DNA from: Acidimicrobiia bacterium
GTDB taxonomy: Bacteria; Actinomycetota; Acidimicrobiia; Spongiisociales; Spongiisociaceae
Assembly (NCBI GenBank): GCA_009841105.1
Contig: VXMM01000018.1
Span: 125,780-178,470 of the forward strand
Length of the DNA stretch: 52,691 nt
Direction of reading: 5' to 3'
Both the position numbers and the translations under genes were made by a program. Below the pieces are notes generated by a model. The model was not told the origin of the DNA, made no database searches, and saw only the letters and a list, made by a program, of their open reading frames with translations. Positions 9,103 to 16,243 of this stretch are shown piece by piece (position 1 is the stretch's first letter; each line of letters opens with the position of its first letter).

Positions 9103-10281
9103 CTAGCGGTTCCCGTCGACCCTCAGCCCGGACACAGCGTCGTCCGGCGTCACTCCCAATCCGGGGGCATCACTCAGGAATAGGCGTCCGTCGATGAGCC
9201 GGGGGAAGGGTTGGGCCAGGCCTTTCCGGAGCGGGTTGGGGTTGCAGTCGACTTCGAGCAGGCCGTCACCACCCGCCGCCGCCAGCAGGTGAGCGGAGGC
9301 CAGGACCCCGATTCCCGCCCCGAGATGGTGGGGGCAGTAGCGGCGACCGGCCGCCAGGACCCGCCCGGCGACCGGCAGGCATCCCGAGATGCCGCCCCAC
9401 TTGGTCACGTCCGGCTGGATGACGGCCAGCGCGCCCGTCTCGATCGCCGTGTCGAAGGCTGCTTCACCGACGAGGTTCTCGCCGCCCGCCAGGGGGATGG
9501 GGGAGCCGTCGGCCAGGTTCCTCCAGTCGGCGTCGGGCCGGTCGGCCGGGATGGGTTCCTCCAACCAGGCCGGCGCGTAGGGGGCGAGCGAGCGGATCAT
9601 CGACCTGGCCTCGCCGGGGGACCACGCCTGGTTGGCGTCCACGGCGATGGTGGTTCCCCGGCCCAGTTCGCTCCGCATCCGATCGAGGCTGGCGAGGTCG
9701 CGCCGCTTCCCGAAGCCGACCTTCAGCTTGAAGGCGCGGTGGCCCTGGGCCCGGGCCGCGGCGGCCTGGCCGGCGGGATTCTCCGGCCCGATCCCGCTGG
9801 CATAGGCCGGCACCCGTCCGCTTCCCGAACCGCCGAGGAACCTCCAGAGCGGCAGGCGGGCCCGCCGGGCTGCCATGTCCCACAGCGCTATGTCGATGCC
9901 GGCGATGCACTGGGCGAAGGGCCCCGGCTCGCCGGCCTGGATGCCCACCAGCCTGAACCCTTCCGATAGGTGATGGAACACGGCCTCGGGCCCCTGCCAT
10001 GGCCTGCCTACGATGGCCGGAGCGAGCACGCATGTGATCAGGTCGGCCCGGTAGCCGGCGGCGGGCTCCGGGAAGTTGCACCACACCTCGCCGTATCCTT
10101 GTATCCCGTCGGCGGACAGGGCAGTGACAATCACCGCCGGGCGGTCTGGCATGCTCCCGAAGGAGGTTCGCACCGGACGGGTGACGGGGGCGCGGTAGAC
10201 ATCGACGGTCAGCGACTCGATGGTGAACAGGTCGACGACGGGGGCGCCGGGGTCGTCGCGGGCGGTGCCGGTGGGACTCAT
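9103..10281 (-). CDS. Enolase-superfamily (mandelate racemase/muconate lactonizing) enzyme
   Basis: A 392-residue acid-sugar dehydratase, epimerase or cycloisomerase of the MR/MLE type, which enolises a carboxylate with a Mg ion. Visible active-site parts are the Lys-x-Lys motif FKLKVG (K185, K187), metal ligands D215 (VDAN), E241 (LEEP) and E268 (GGEN), then QPDVTKWGG and His318/319. The dual KxK plus late Asp/Lys pattern is closest to the MLE and dipeptide-epimerase side. An open frame continues upstream to 10389, but ATG 10281 gives the family N-terminus. It lies upstream of the MFS gene on the same strand and may head that operon. Confidence 0.85.
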   Translation of the reverse strand: MSPTGTARDDPGAPVVDLFTIESLTVDVYRAPVTRPVRTSFGSMPDRPAVIVTALSADGIQGYGEVWCNFPEPAAGYRADLITCVLAPAIVGRPWQGPEAVFHHLSEGFRLVGIQAGEPGPFAQCIAGIDIALWDMAARRARLPLWRFLGGSGSGRVPAYASGIGPENPAGQAAAARAQGHRAFKLKVGFGKRRDLASLDRMRSELGRGTTIAVDANQAWSPGEARSMIRSLAPYAPAWLEEPIPADRPDADWRNLADGSPIPLAGGENLVGEAAFDTAIETGALAVIQPDVTKWGGISGCLPVAGRVLAAGRRYCPHHLGAGIGVLASAHLLAAAGGDGLLEVDCNPNPLRKGLAQPFPRLIDGRLFLSDAPGLGVTPDDAVSGLRVDGNR

Positions 10282-10326
10282 GGGCACGAGTATGGTTACC
10301 GCCGTCGGCAAAGGCCAGGAAGGTTG

Positions 10327-12594
10327 ATGGGTTCCAGAACTGATCGGAGCGGAACGCCCGGTGGCGGAGCGCAGGAAGCGCCGGATCATCCGGAGCCGGG
10401 CTTCGAGGGTGTGATCGGACCGGACTTCCGGGAGTCCGTTCCTTGGTGGCCTCCGATGGCGGACGATGCCCGTGGCAAGCCGGACGTCGTGCTGGTGGTG
10501 CTGGACGATGTGGGTTTCGCCGGTCTCGGGTGCTACGGGGCCGAGGTGGAGACTCCGGTGATGGATGCGCTGGCGGAGCGGGGACTGCGTTTCAACGATT
10601 TCAACGTCACCCCGCTGTGCTCACCCACCCGTGCCTGCGTGCTCACCGGGCGCAACCACCACAGCGTGGGGATGGCCTACCTGTCGAACGTCGACTCGGG
10701 ATTCCCCGGACACCGCGGCAGGGTCACGAAGTCGGCCGGGACCATCGCCGAGGTCCTGCAGGGCGCCGGCTACGCTACCATGGCGATCGGGAAGTGGCAT
10801 CTGGCTCCCCTCGAAGAGACCACCGCGGCCGGTCCGTACGACGAGTGGCCGCTCGGTCGGGGATTCGGCCGCTACTACGGGTTCCTCGACGCCTTGACCG
10901 ACCACTTCTACCCGGACGTGGTCGAGGACAACCACCGGGTGGAACCACCGGGCCGGCCCGAGGACGGCTATCACCTGACCGAGGACCTGGTGGACCACGC
11001 CATCTCTTACGTCCGTGACCAGGTATCGGTCAAGCCCGAGCAGCCCTTCTTCCTGTACGTGGCGTTCGGGACGGCGCACTGTCCCCACCAAGCGCCGCAG
11101 GAGTACCTGGACAAGTACCGGGGCCGCTACGACGAGGGTTGGGACGTGATCCGCGAGCGCCGTTTCGCCCGCCAGAAGGAGCTCGGGATCGTCCCCGAGG
11201 ACGCCGCCCTCGCGCCGCTCAACCCCGGGGTGGAGGAGTGGGACAACCTAACTCGTAACCAGCAGAAGCTGTTCACCCGGTTCCAGGAGGCCTACGCGGC
11301 CATGCTGGACCACACCGACGCCCAGATGGGACGGCTCTTCGACTTCCTCGACTCGATCGAGCGGCTCGACAACACGATCGTCGTGGTTCTTTCCGACAAC
11401 GGGGCCAGCCAGGAGGGCGGGCCCGACGGCGGCGCCGACATCGTGACCTACGAGGAGGACCGGTTCTGCACCGTGGAGTTCAACATGGAGCGGATCGACA
11501 CCATCGGCGGTCCGCATTCGCAGACCAACATCCCGTGGGGATGGGCCCAGGCCGCCAACACTCCGCTCCGCTGGTACAAACAGAACACCTACGCCGGTGG
11601 GGTGCGAACACCGCTGATCGTTTCCTGGCCGGAAGGGTTGGCCGACACCGGTGGGGTGCGCACGCGTTTCGTCCACGCCATCGACATCGCACCCACCATC
11701 CTCGACCTCGTGGAGGTGGCGCCGAAGGCCTCCTACAGGGGGGTGGACCAGATGCCGTACCACGGCGCCAGCATCCGTGACCTGCTCGACGACCCAGGTT
11801 CCCCCGCTCCCCGCGACCGGCAGTACTTCGAGATGATCGGCCACCGGGCCATGTGGGAGGACGGCTGGAAGGCGCTCACCCGGCACCGGCGGAACGAGCC
11901 CTTCGATGACGATCCGTGGGAGTTGTACCACATCGACTCCGACTTCTCCGAGTGTGTCGATGTGGCTGCCGAGCATCCCGAGAAGCTGGCCGACCTGATC
12001 GGGCAGTGGTCCGAGGAGGCGTCCCGATACTCGGTGTTCCCACTCGATGACCGCTATCTGGCGGTGCGGGCCTCGACCTTCCAGACCCCCGGTACGCCGA
12101 GGGCGAGGGACACGTTCAGCTACCTGGGCGGTTCGAGCCGGGTGCCCGGCGCCGCCACTCCGCTGGTGTTCAACCGGGACTTCAGGATCACGGCCCGGGT
12201 CGGGCCGCTCGGACCCGGTGACGAGGGCGTCCTGGTGGCGGTGGGCGACGTGAGCGGCGGCTACGTCCTGTACCTGGCCGGCGGGCGCCTCGTGTTCGAG
12301 TACTGCTACCTGGGTGACCGCCAGACGCTCACCTCATCCGGCCCGGTGATGCCGGGGGCGACCGAGATGTCCTTCGCGTTCGAGAGGACCGGGGACTACC
12401 GGGGCGTCGGCCGTCTGGAAGCCGACGGCCGGGTTCTCGGAGAATTGGAGATGACCTCGATGGCCCGAGGGATGATCTCGTGGGGGTCTCTCAGCGTGGG
12501 CGCCGACACCCTGTCCCCCGTAAGCAGTTCGTACGAGGGCGAGTTCCCCTTCACGGGCAACCTGGAGCAAGTCCACTACGACCTCGGTTCCTGA
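10327..12594 (+). CDS. Type I sulfatase (arylsulfatase)
   Basis: Formylglycine-dependent sulfatase, 755 residues, cleaving sulfate esters. The signature LCSPTRACVLTGR places the modified Cys at residue 98 with Arg102; metal residues include DD in VLDDVGFAG and DNG in VLSDNGAS. The segment before the core (ESVPWWPP) is typical of the large Pseudomonas-like arylsulfatase group, so ATG 10327, preceded by GGAAGG, is preferred over ATG 10456. A C-terminal jelly-roll-like domain of about 150 residues follows. No signal peptide is seen, so it is probably cytosolic. No maturase (formylglycine-generating enzyme) gene is in the window. Confidence 0.93.
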   Translation: MGSRTDRSGTPGGGAQEAPDHPEPGFEGVIGPDFRESVPWWPPMADDARGKPDVVLVVLDDVGFAGLGCYGAEVETPVMDALAERGLRFNDFNVTPLCSPTRACVLTGRNHHSVGMAYLSNVDSGFPGHRGRVTKSAGTIAEVLQGAGYATMAIGKWHLAPLEETTAAGPYDEWPLGRGFGRYYGFLDALTDHFYPDVVEDNHRVEPPGRPEDGYHLTEDLVDHAISYVRDQVSVKPEQPFFLYVAFGTAHCPHQAPQEYLDKYRGRYDEGWDVIRERRFARQKELGIVPEDAALAPLNPGVEEWDNLTRNQQKLFTRFQEAYAAMLDHTDAQMGRLFDFLDSIERLDNTIVVVLSDNGASQEGGPDGGADIVTYEEDRFCTVEFNMERIDTIGGPHSQTNIPWGWAQAANTPLRWYKQNTYAGGVRTPLIVSWPEGLADTGGVRTRFVHAIDIAPTILDLVEVAPKASYRGVDQMPYHGASIRDLLDDPGSPAPRDRQYFEMIGHRAMWEDGWKALTRHRRNEPFDDDPWELYHIDSDFSECVDVAAEHPEKLADLIGQWSEEASRYSVFPLDDRYLAVRASTFQTPGTPRARDTFSYLGGSSRVPGAATPLVFNRDFRITARVGPLGPGDEGVLVAVGDVSGGYVLYLAGGRLVFEYCYLGDRQTLTSSGPVMPGATEMSFAFERTGDYRGVGRLEADGRVLGELEMTSMARGMISWGSLSVGADTLSPVSSSYEGEFPFTGNLEQVHYDLGS

Positions 12595-12619
12595 CCCTCG
12601 CCTTCGCAGTTGTTATCGT
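12591..12619 (+). promoter_or_regulatory. Candidate promoter of the Rieske oxygenase gene
   Basis: CTGACC (12591-12596) and TATCGT (12614-12619) are separated by 17 bases. The -10 ends nine bases before ATG 12629, which would make a leaderless mRNA starting at the second Met codon rather than at ATG 12623. The -35 overlaps the sulfatase stop codon. Confidence 0.4.
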
Positions 12620-12622
12620 CGG

Positions 12623-13927
12623 ATGACGATGCCACCTGCCGTTGCGGCGCCATGGCGCCTTCCGGGGTTCTGGGCCGACATCCGGCCGAAGGTGTGGTCG
12701 GCGGTCGGGCTGTCGCCGGCCGCCTACGCGGACGAGGCCTTCTTCGCTGACGAGCAGACCCGCCTGTTCGGTCGGGCATGGACCGGCGTGGCCCTCGCGG
12801 ACGAACTGTCCCGGCCGGGACGCCTTCTCGTGCGGTCGGTCGCCGGGAAATCGGTGCTGCTCACCCGCTCCGGAGATGGGTTGCGCGGATTCCTGAACAC
12901 CTGCCGTCACCGGGGGACCGAGTTGGCCGATGCCGACTGCGACATAGGGGGTGTCATCAGGTGCCCGTACCACCGCTGGAGCTACTCGACCGAAGGCCGG
13001 CTGGTGGCGGCGCCGCTGTTCGAGGCCTCACCCCCATCGGACTTCGACCCCGCCGACTGGCGTCTCGTGCCCGTACGCGTGGACACATGGGGTCCCATCG
13101 TATTCGTATGCTTCGATGACGAGACCCCACCGCTGGATGTCTGGCTCGGCGACTTGAGCGAGCGGTTGGCCGGTTACCGCTTGGACGAGTGGCAGCTTGC
13201 CGACCTCGACGGGACGACCGCCAGGTTCGACGTGGCAGCCAACTGGAAACTCCTCGTGGAGAACTTCGCCGAGTACTACCACTTACCGTGGGTGCACCCG
13301 AAGCTGGCCAAGGTGTCACGAGTCAAAGACCACTACCGCTACCAGGGTCCGGGGATGTACTGCGGGCAGACCACCACGCCGGTCTCGAGCGACCAGCACG
13401 AGGACTGGGCGGTCTTGCCATCCGCTACCGGCTTGGGCGCCTCCGACGCTGCCAGCGGGAGGTTCGTCGCCGTGTTCCCCAATGTCCTGCTCGCCGTGCT
13501 GCCGAATCATGTCTTCCTCATCCTGCTCGAGCCGTTGAGCGCCGGGCGGACGATCGAGCACTGCACCTTCCTGTTCCCTCCGGGTGCCGTGCCGTCGCCC
13601 GAGGACGAGCAGGGGCGGCACCGGTTTGCCGAGGCGTTCGAGACCACGCGGCGGTTCTGGGTCGACGTGAACGATGAGGACATCGACATATGCGAACGGG
13701 TCCAGCGAGGCGTGTCCTGGGCCGGCGCTCCACCGGGTCCCATGGCGCCTCGCTTCGAAGAACCCCTGAACCGCTTCCACAACATGACGGCCGACCTCAT
13801 GACCATCGAGTCGGTGGCGGATCTGGTGGTGCCGGGCGGAGACCGGCCGGGAGACGTCGATCTCTACGGCACCAAGCCGAACCCAATGCCGCCGCCCATC
13901 GAGGCCGAGGCCGCTCGCTTGGCTTGA
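12623..13927 (+). CDS. Rieske non-heme iron oxygenase, alpha subunit
   Basis: Ring-hydroxylating or demethylating oxygenase of 434 residues. The [2Fe-2S] Rieske site is C94-R-H96 and C114-P-Y-H117. The catalytic Fe site is LLVENFAEYYHLPWVH with Asn214, His220 and His225, and an Asp in the DVNDEDIDICERVQRG segment. The sequence LFGRAWTGVALADEL before the cluster resembles choline/carnitine- and aromatic-acid-type alpha subunits. No beta subunit or reductase gene is adjacent, so electrons must come from elsewhere. ATG 12629 is an alternative start. Confidence 0.9.
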   Translation: MTMPPAVAAPWRLPGFWADIRPKVWSAVGLSPAAYADEAFFADEQTRLFGRAWTGVALADELSRPGRLLVRSVAGKSVLLTRSGDGLRGFLNTCRHRGTELADADCDIGGVIRCPYHRWSYSTEGRLVAAPLFEASPPSDFDPADWRLVPVRVDTWGPIVFVCFDDETPPLDVWLGDLSERLAGYRLDEWQLADLDGTTARFDVAANWKLLVENFAEYYHLPWVHPKLAKVSRVKDHYRYQGPGMYCGQTTTPVSSDQHEDWAVLPSATGLGASDAASGRFVAVFPNVLLAVLPNHVFLILLEPLSAGRTIEHCTFLFPPGAVPSPEDEQGRHRFAEAFETTRRFWVDVNDEDIDICERVQRGVSWAGAPPGPMAPRFEEPLNRFHNMTADLMTIESVADLVVPGGDRPGDVDLYGTKPNPMPPPIEAEAARLA

Positions 13928-13982
13928 TCCCTAGTTAGATTCGGACCGTATCCTGCCAAGAACCCAGCTGATGATTTCGAGT

Positions 13983-14096
13983 ATGGACACTCCCGAACGA
14001 CTCATGTCCGCCGGGCTGCACCGTGGAGGCGGTCGCGTCCGCCTGGCCGATGACGAGCGATACCGGACCGACTCACCGGAAACGCCGGCTTCATGA
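13983..14096 (+). CDS. Possible 37-residue small ORF upstream of the thiolase-like gene
   Basis: A short frame begins at ATG 13983 and ends in a TGA that overlaps the thiolase-like ATG (ATGA, 14093-14096). It is basic and Gly/Arg-rich (SAGLHRGGGRVRLADD). Thiolase-fold proteins of this type usually have a small OB-fold partner encoded next to them, and this could be its remnant, a coupling leader peptide, or chance. No motif is recognisable. Confidence 0.3.
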   Translation: MDTPERLMSAGLHRGGGRVRLADDERYRTDSPETPAS

Positions 14097-15292
14097 GCGA
14101 CACCGTGCTGGTGTTGGGAGCGGGTATGACGCCCTTCGTGGGGTTCCGGGACGACGCCACCGTCCGGGACATGGTGGTGGAGGCGGCCCGTGGGGCCTTA
14201 CTCGATGCCGGTGCCCGGGCGGGGTCGGTCGACATGGGTGTCGCGGCATACGAGAGCGACCACTTCAACCGCCAGATGAGCCTCGGCCACATACTCCAGG
14301 ACAGCGTCGGACTGGTCGGGAAGCCCACGGTCCGGGTGGAGGGTGGCGGCGCGACCGGGGCGCTGGCCATCCGTACCGCAGCGACGGCCATCCGGGCGGG
14401 GGAAGCCCGATCCGTGCTGGTGTTCGGGGGGGAGACCAACGGGAAGTCGGTCGACCGGGCCACGGCCACCGAGATACTCGCCATGTCCGCTGACTTCGAA
14501 TGGGAGACGCCGGTGTTCGGTACCTTCGCCGCTCCCTACGCGCTGATGATCACCGAGCACATGCGAAGGTACGGCACTACGGCCGAGCAGTTCGCCGAGA
14601 TCGCAGTGAAGAACAGGCGCATCGCTCTGGAGAACCCCCGTGCCCACAAGGGTATGTCGATCACGGTGGCGGACGTTCGTGGTTCGCCGCCGTTGTCCGA
14701 TCCCTATCGCCTGTTCGACGCCAGCCTGCTCAGCGACGGCGCCGCGGCCGTGGTCCTGGCCACCCGGGAGTGGGCCGAGAAGCACTCGTCCACCTTCACA
14801 GAGCGTCCTTCGATTGGGATCCTGGGGTCCGGGTCCTCTACCGACCATCCCCGCCTCTCCGACCGGTCCGATGAACTATTCCCCCACTTCGCTGCCAAGC
14901 GGCGGGCGGCCCGAGACGCCTACCGGATGGCCGGCATCGATGACCCGGCTCGGGAGATCGATGTGGCCGAGGTATACGACTCCTTCAGCGGAGCCGAGCT
15001 TCAGGCCTACGAGGATCTGGGTCTCTGCCCGGTGGGGGAGGGAGGCGTGGCGGCTGCCGAGGGCCGTTTCGACCTCGGCGGGCAGGTCTCGGTCAACACT
15101 TCGGGCGGGCTATTGGGACGGGGATCGGCGGTGGGCGCCACGGGGATCGCGCAGGCGGTGGAGGTGGCCAGCCAACTCAGAGGGGAGGTGTCGGGCGCCC
15201 GGGCCGTCCCGGATGCCCGGATCGGAATCACCGACACGCACGCCGGGGTGGGCTCACTGGCGGTGGTCAACGTGTTCGGGCGTACCGCATAA
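14093..15292 (+). CDS. Thiolase-fold protein lacking the nucleophilic Cys
   Basis: A 399-residue protein with the overall thiolase/SCP-x layout: MTPF near the N-terminus, ALMITEHMRRYGTTAEQ, LLSDGAAAVVLATREWA, DVAEVYDSFSGAELQAYEDLGL and the C-terminal GATG. In active enzymes the first-half motif reads near NxxCASG; here it is VEGGGATG with Gly86 in the Cys position. The GHPxGATG motif reads GSAVGATG near 343, so the catalytic His is Ser. The fold is clear, but thiolysis or Claisen chemistry by the normal mechanism is not expected. It could be a scaffold or bind acyl-CoA or a lipid. It is close to the Rieske gene but not overlapping. Confidence 0.8.
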   Translation: MSDTVLVLGAGMTPFVGFRDDATVRDMVVEAARGALLDAGARAGSVDMGVAAYESDHFNRQMSLGHILQDSVGLVGKPTVRVEGGGATGALAIRTAATAIRAGEARSVLVFGGETNGKSVDRATATEILAMSADFEWETPVFGTFAAPYALMITEHMRRYGTTAEQFAEIAVKNRRIALENPRAHKGMSITVADVRGSPPLSDPYRLFDASLLSDGAAAVVLATREWAEKHSSTFTERPSIGILGSGSSTDHPRLSDRSDELFPHFAAKRRAARDAYRMAGIDDPAREIDVAEVYDSFSGAELQAYEDLGLCPVGEGGVAAAEGRFDLGGQVSVNTSGGLLGRGSAVGATGIAQAVEVASQLRGEVSGARAVPDARIGITDTHAGVGSLAVVNVFGRTA

Positions 15293-15398
15293 GACCGAAT
15301 CGTGGTCGGTCTGTGTTGCGGTCGGCGTTCTCTGAACCGCCATCGGCGCCTCTGGCTGCGTCCTGCCTCCTCGACGTACCCTGCGGGTATGCCTTCGT

Positions 15399-15510
15399 CA
15401 GCAAGTCCTTGCCACAGACGCCGCTGGCGGCGCCATATCCCACCGCCGCGCCACAGACCGACCACGGGACCCGCGATAACAAGCGAACGCGCAACCTGAA
15501 TACGCCCTAG
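15399..15510. repeat. Dispersed repeat, copy 2
   Basis: Second copy of the element at 1-113, same orientation, with the identical 30-base core at 15419-15448 and the same hairpin (15419-15432). It lies between the convergent thiolase-like and deaminase genes; its last bases overlap the deaminase stop codon. This position would suit a two-way transcription terminator or a REP-like element. No coding frame is conserved between copies. Confidence 0.8.
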
Positions 15511-16097
15511 CTCCGGCGGGCCATCATCTTCTCGACCACCCCACCGATCGTGATGGTGAACACCTCAAGCGAGATCTTGATCAGTTCCCCCGAGCAGTCG
15601 GCTTGGGCGAAGGTCTGAGGCTCGGCGAGGTGGGCCCAGTGCGGGGCCAGGGTGGTCGGGCCGGTTATACCTCCCTTGCCCGCGTCGGACGCTACGTAGA
15701 GGGTGGTAGTGACAGCCGAGTTGATGATCCTGACCGTGCACATCTCGCACGGTTCGAGCGAGGTAACCAGGGTGTGACCCCTCAGATCCCCTCCGTTCGG
15801 GTGCCCGTCCTCGTACAGGTTCAACGCCGACATCTCAGCGTGGAGGTCGCTCCTGAATCGCGGTGCCAGCATCCGGTTGTGGTCGCTGACCAGAACCCGG
15901 CCGTGGGGATCGAGGATAAGGCAGCCCACCCCGGCGTTGCCCTCGAGTCCGGCCTCGATGGCCTCGTCGATGGCCTGGCGGGCGATGCCGTCATGAGGTC
16001 TCGTTCCGCCAAAGTTCTCGACTCGTTCCCGCAGGTCGAGCAACTGCATCCTCGTTGCTTCCGGGATGGTTCCGGCATCGTCAGGAAGTAAGCTCAT
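15507..16097 (-). CDS. Zinc-dependent cytidine/guanine-type deaminase
   Basis: A 196-residue CDA-fold deaminase. The zinc and proton-shuttle motif is H86-A-E88 and the Cys pair lies in PCEMC (117 and 120), as in guanine, cytosine and tRNA-adenosine deaminases. An N-terminal helical extension of about 45 residues and a helical tail frame the core. It removes an amino group from a nucleobase or similar heterocycle; which one is open. It is divergent from the large catabolic run starting at 16244 and shares its control region, which suggests that it acts on an intermediate or feeder of that pathway. Confidence 0.85.
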   Translation of the reverse strand: MSLLPDDAGTIPEATRMQLLDLRERVENFGGTRPHDGIARQAIDEAIEAGLEGNAGVGCLILDPHGRVLVSDHNRMLAPRFRSDLHAEMSALNLYEDGHPNGGDLRGHTLVTSLEPCEMCTVRIINSAVTTTLYVASDAGKGGITGPTTLAPHWAHLAEPQTFAQADCSGELIKISLEVFTITIGGVVEKMMARRS

Positions 16098-16113
16098 GCT
16101 GTGCTCAGGTTCT

Positions 16114-16179
16114 ACTCCAAGCTCCCGTCGCTTGTCAACCGGCCGTTGCTTGGAGTGAGAGACCGGGCAGTGTCACTCC
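16114..16179. promoter_or_regulatory. Nested inverted repeats in the divergent control region
   Basis: ACTCCAAGC (16114-16122) pairs perfectly with GCTTGGAGT (16148-16156). The end of the second arm is itself part of GGAGTGA (16152-16158), which pairs with TCACTCC (16173-16179). Three related half-sites thus line up in the 146 bases between the divergent deaminase and hydantoinase-like genes. This looks like an operator for a dimeric repressor or activator, or alternatively two exclusive RNA hairpins. No regulator gene lies next to it. Confidence 0.5.
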
Positions 16180-16243
16180 GGGCCGTCAGCACGGTCCTGA
16201 TCCGGGGAGATGGCGAACCGGCAGCGTGAAGGAGCTCAGGCAT

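Noticed and set aside
15377-15389. Small palindrome TACCCTGCGGGTA near the repeat
   Set aside because: Five-bp stem without a T-run; too short to call a terminator or attachment site.
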